Assembly (NCBI GenBank): GCA_000750105.3
Contig: JPHH03000158.1
Coordinates: 1 to 10,824, forward strand
DNA: 10,824 nucleotides
Direction: 5' to 3'
Origin: Tolypocladium sp. Sup5 PDA-1
Lineage: Eukaryota > Ascomycota > Sordariomycetes > Hypocreales > Ophiocordycipitaceae
Shown piece by piece: positions 8,334-10,824 of the stretch; position 1 is the stretch's first letter; each line of letters begins with the position of its first letter. The position numbers and the translations under genes are program-made. The notes under the pieces were generated by a model. It worked only from the letters and a program-made list of their open reading frames with translations, was not told the DNA's origin and did no database searches.

Positions 8334-8408
8334 CTAGGTTGCTCGCTTCGCTCCGCTCCTCGAACCACCACAGCTCAGCTGGTGTCGGTATAGTCGCGTC
8401 GTCATACC
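8334..8408. repeat. Structured sequence with element-end look
   Basis: A compact block made of CTAG at 8334-8337, a CGCT-rich run at 8341-8358, the near-palindrome CAGCTCAGCTG at 8371-8381, and an inverted repeat GGTAT/ATACC at 8387-8391 and 8404-8408. Together these look like the terminus of a mobile element, read on the minus strand as hairpins followed by CTAG (Helitron 3' ends finish in CTRR). It is not a tRNA: the AGCTCAGCTGGT segment resembles an A box, but no cloverleaf can be built. Inference only. Confidence 0.3.
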
Positions 8409-8538
8409 TCTGGAGGGCTTGATAGGAGGTTCTTTTATTACATTTGCGTGGTTTTTGCCTAGCATCGAACTCATTCCCTTCATCGCGCTCTGTTCACATG
8501 CGACGATACTCGTCGTCGCCGCAGTCCACCTCTAAGCA

Positions 8539-8859
8539 ATGCCAGTAGATGTCCCCTCGGCGTCTACTCAGACTCTGGTTCCTGCAACCACTATGTCTGC
8601 GTCATGTTCCCGATTCTCAATGGATAGCGAGGCGCCTGACCCTTCCGCGCCACACCATCATAGCATCCGGGGAGTCTTTTGGGTCAGTCTCGTGGTTGTC
8701 ATTCTATCGACGCTCTTGCTTATACATACGCTGGATGGAGTCTTCGCGCAATCAAGCAGCCTGCAGTGTCTGGTCTGTGTGGTCATGCTTCGCCAGGCGG
8801 AGGTCGTCCGCCTCGGAAGGAAGATGTGGAATAGGCTGCGGACTTGGCTTAGATACTAG
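8539..8859 (+). CDS. Small single-pass membrane protein, 106 aa
   Basis: Hypothetical protein. Residues 1-44 are Ser/Thr/Pro-rich and polar. Residues about 45-67 form one clear hydrophobic segment (VFWVSLVVVILSTLLLI). A short second hydrophobic, Cys-containing patch lies around 76-84, and the tail is Arg/Lys/Trp-rich and probably amphipathic. The positive-inside rule would place the basic C-terminus in the cytosol. The start has an AAGCAATG context with a leader running from about 8450. No family was recognised. An overlapping frame (8549-8998) is open but lacks a membrane segment and looks like a shadow. Confidence is limited because the frame is short and unsupported by splicing or homology. 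Confidence 0.4.
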   Translation: MPVDVPSASTQTLVPATTMSASCSRFSMDSEAPDPSAPHHHSIRGVFWVSLVVVILSTLLLIHTLDGVFAQSSSLQCLVCVVMLRQAEVVRLGRKMWNRLRTWLRY

Positions 8860-9041
8860 ATTATCACGTCTTGGCACACCTGTACCCTTAACATTGACCA
8901 TTGGCGGCGAGACCACCAGAACGTGCCCTCTTGAGACCCTCTTCATCCGGCGGGCAGGTGTTCGGATACATGCAGCTTGTTTCGTTCCGTGTCACTGACA
9001 GGGATTATACTAAAATGGTATTGTATCTAGGTACCGTCAGG

Positions 9042-9415
9042 TCATGCAGCTCCGTCCACGTAGATCTGCAGATGCTTCATCAACGACCCGCACAGGGAGT
9101 TGCCGTCGAGCATGGCCACGCCCTCGTAACAGCCCGGCATCGGGGTCACGACGAAGCCGCCCTCGTACTTCGCATCGTCGGTCACGGAGGTGTTCCTGCT
9201 CAGGTCGAGCACCGTCCCCCTCTTCAGGCCCTCGGTCTGCTGCAGGCAGAACATCACCACCGCGCGTGTTGTTCGCTATCGCGTCCCACATCGTGCTTCT
9301 GGCCACGCCGGCGAGGGTGCACAGACGCTCGTGTTGCGCTCGTTCGGCCACCTGATCCTGCCGCAGTTGCCGAACGCGTACAGGCAGTAGCACAGTTCAT
9401 AGGGCTGGCCTTGTC
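9042..9415 (-). pseudogene. Family B DNA polymerase fragment, virus-like, frameshifted
   Basis: Minus-strand remnant of a replicative family B DNA polymerase. The piece at 9260-9042 contains the stretch leading into polymerase motif A: YEGGFVV, then PMPGCYEGVAMLDGNSLCGS, whose Asp (codon 9105-9107) is in the position of the metal-binding motif A aspartate. Canonical motif A is DxxSLYPS; here Tyr and Pro are replaced by Cys and Gly. Upstream, the ANNT segment that should precede VVMFCL lies in a neighbouring frame, with the shift around 9262-9270. YCLYAF, in the place of the region around the third exonuclease motif, lies in yet another frame near 9390-9405. Motifs B and C are not recognisable on this strand, and the sequence left of 9042 is ordinary fungal-looking DNA. 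The piece is thus truncated at the insertion edge and inactive. Third positions are almost all G/C, unlike the fungal genes to the left. Confidence 0.6.
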
Positions 9416-9914
9416 GGTGTCCAACTACAACGAGAGGGCTCCCGTCTGGCTGGAGATCTCCTTGGAGACCGAGTTCAAGAAGAGCGTGAATCACATCACG
9501 GCATCGACCCCTTAGCCATGGCTGCCAAGTGCAGGTCGGCCACGGCCCTGATGGAGACCCGAACCGGGGTCCCGATCGAGCGCCTGGTCGGCACCTTCGC
9601 CGCCAGGTTGTCCAGGCTGGTGTGCGAGCCCATGTACGGCGTGCCGTTCATGGTTGTCATCAAGACCATTAAGTTCAGACTGACCCTCACCGGGCGCCGG
9701 TACCTGGCCAAGAACTGGGGCAAGGAGACGGTCGACCTCGAGACGCTAAAGGCCACCGTGGGGATCATCTAGATCAAACCATCTTAAGGATCATCAACGT
9801 GGAGGTGGTGATATACAGCTCCGTCTACACGGTCAGGCGCATGATTGGCGATTCCGATGTGAACAACACAATCGACTAGAGATCATGATCGTCAGCTAGA
9901 TCAATACCATCAAC
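9416..9914. pseudogene. Virus-like coding remnant, strand ambiguous
   Basis: Very GC-rich coding-type DNA. The plus frame 9518-9772 (84 codons from its ATG, ending TAG) and the minus frame 9496-9768 are both open. They share third positions, so third-base GC bias cannot decide between them. On the minus strand a short LNSVSKEI segment near 9460-9483 resembles the linker after the second exonuclease motif of delta-like family B polymerases, which would extend the polymerase remnant rightwards. On the plus strand, sequence such as GRRYLAKNWGKETVDLETL and then INVEVVIYSSV at about 9795-9827 reads on with few stops towards the plus-strand frame at 9915. I cannot resolve the orientation. Either way several stops or shifts interrupt it. 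Confidence 0.4.
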
Positions 9915-10360
9915 ATGTCCAACAACGATAAGAAGAACGGAGGCAACGTGAAGAACGAGGAGGCGAGCAGGTCCTTGAAGACGCTCGTCAACTCGCAGGA
10001 GGAGAGCGGCGTCGAGAAGAGCTGCAGGAGAAGGTGTCCTCGGACCAGCCCGAGACCGCCACCGAGACCGCCACCGGTGGTGCGGAGGTCGACCCGACCG
10101 TGGGCAGAAAGTCGAAGCTGGACGCCTTGAAGAAGAAGTCCGAGGCCTCGAGGGAGAAGTCGCTCATCGATGCGATCAACAAGGTGGAGCTATTCGACTC
10201 CACCAAGGCATCCGGCTGGAAGACCACCGGCACGTCCACGCTCGGGGCCATGAAGACGGGGGCCAACTCGCTCATGAAACATCGGCGCGGAGCAGAGGGA
10301 GCCCGAGTGAACGCCCGAGCAGCTGGAGGTGAATTCCAACCGTCATCGTCGTTCCACTAG
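9915..10360 (+). pseudogene. Lysine/Ser/Thr-rich virus-like protein remnant
   Basis: Unrecognised protein broken by at least one frameshift. It begins at 9915 with MSNNDKKNGGNVKNEE, continues to about 10015, then shifts to the frame open over about 10001-10360. The second part contains an ETATETAT micro-repeat (near 10052-10077), then a Lys/Ser-rich helix-forming stretch (KLDALKKKSEASREKS), then INKVELFDSTKASGW. Third positions are nearly all G/C, which is strong evidence that this strand was coding. Around 10280 a further shift seems to move the coding frame before the TAG at 10358. Composition suggests a disordered or nucleic-acid-associated viral protein, but no family was recognised. Confidence 0.5.
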
Positions 10361-10364
10361 CCGC

Positions 10365-10824
10365 TGAACCGGGTGGGCTGGAAGACAGGCAAGGCTGTCG
10401 TGGTGACCCGCTGTGGCCTCCTACATCCTCCCGGTGAGGCCGGTGAACAACACCAGGCGCAGCGTCATGGACCCCGGCATGGAGTTCGTCGTCGCGACGA
10501 CAACGGCAGCATCATGCCCACCGAGAAGGCCTACATCTCAACCCTCGACGCGTCTAGGTACTGCATCGGCACCGGTCCCGAGAAGTACGACACCACCGGC
10601 TCCCCGCGCTACTACTCGGACATGGTCGTGGCCGACATCAGGGGCGAGTGGCTGGTCAACCAGTGGACCTCGGAGGGCGTCGTCATCGACGGTGTGGCCC
10701 AGAACATCCCGATGCAGCAGAACAGGCCCGGCAACACCAGCGCCGCAGGATCGTGTTCCACTTCGCGAGGATTGGCCTGCCCGCGCACGCCTTCGGCCCC
10801 ATGTTCAACACCTTGGGCCAGAAA
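10365..10824 (+). pseudogene. Unrecognised virus-like protein remnant, multiple frames
   Basis: Plus-strand coding remnant running off the right edge. Coherent segments occur in successive frames: GWKTGKAVVVT near 10378-10410, ASYILPVRPVNNT and MDPGMEFVV at about 10418-10493, then the frame from 10496 (DDNGSIMPTEKAYI, later RYYSDMVVADIRGEWLVNQW and NIPMQQNRPGNTS). From about 10747 another frame carries IVFHFARIGLPAHAFGPMF to the end. At least three shifts are needed to read through. It may be the same ancestral gene as the remnant at 9915-10360. Composition is that of a folded globular protein, with strong G/C third positions. I do not recognise the family; capsid, DNA-binding or replication roles are all possible. 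Confidence 0.5.

Noticed and set aside
8361..8410. tRNA gene suggested by AGCTCAGCTGGT, resembling an A box, and a GGTTCGA-like B box on the opposite strand
   Set aside because: The two boxes are on opposite strands, and no acceptor, D, anticodon and T stems can be paired.
9037..9393. 118-codon minus frame rich in Arg over the polymerase fragment
   Set aside because: Over most of its length it is a shadow of the motif A frame; only the short segment around the ANNT residues appears to be genuine polymerase sequence displaced by a frameshift.
10052..10077. Short GACCGCCACCGA repeats as a regulatory iteron
   Set aside because: They are in frame and encode the ETATETAT stretch; simple coding micro-repeat.

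Overview
The window looks like a sparse accessory region of a filamentous ascomycete genome (Pezizomycotina type) that runs into a GC-rich, decayed stretch resembling a eukaryotic large DNA virus. The fungal assignment rests on introns of 46-60 nt with GTATGG, GTGAGC or GTATGT donors, CTAAC/CTGAC branch sites and TAG acceptors, on ATGs in CCACC-like contexts with TATA boxes 75-95 bp upstream, and on a fungal SRPK-like kinase. No bacterial-style gene packing, rRNA, convincing tRNA or CRISPR array was seen.

Layout: bases 1-1200 carry no convincing gene. They hold a diverged tandem duplication (about 113-485 and 486-910, core offset 368 bp) and an exact 3 x 15 bp array. An unrecognised minus-strand gene (1225-2136) and a plus-strand SRPK-like kinase (from 2425) diverge from a 288-bp intergenic promoter region. 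The kinase is a pseudogene: it has a TGA exactly at the glycine of its DFG motif and a frameshift near the end of the domain. A minus-strand coding remnant (3733-4059) converges on it. An orphan 380-aa protein with a basic NLS-like patch lies at 4892-6034. A two-exon, probably nuclear, chromodomain-like protein lies at 6957-7708. After an intergenic stretch with an element-end-like sequence near 8334-8408 comes a small single-pass membrane protein (8539-8859).

From about 9040 to the right edge the composition changes to very high GC, with nearly all third positions G or C. The minus strand here encodes the motif A region of a family B DNA polymerase. It is followed to the right by plus-strand reading frames of unrecognised, lysine-rich and other proteins, all broken by multiple frameshifts. 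This is most simply read as the edge of an endogenised, decaying dsDNA-virus-like insertion that continues past the window; the virus family is not assigned. Most fungal genes here appear to be independent units, and I see no operon-like or clustered pathway.
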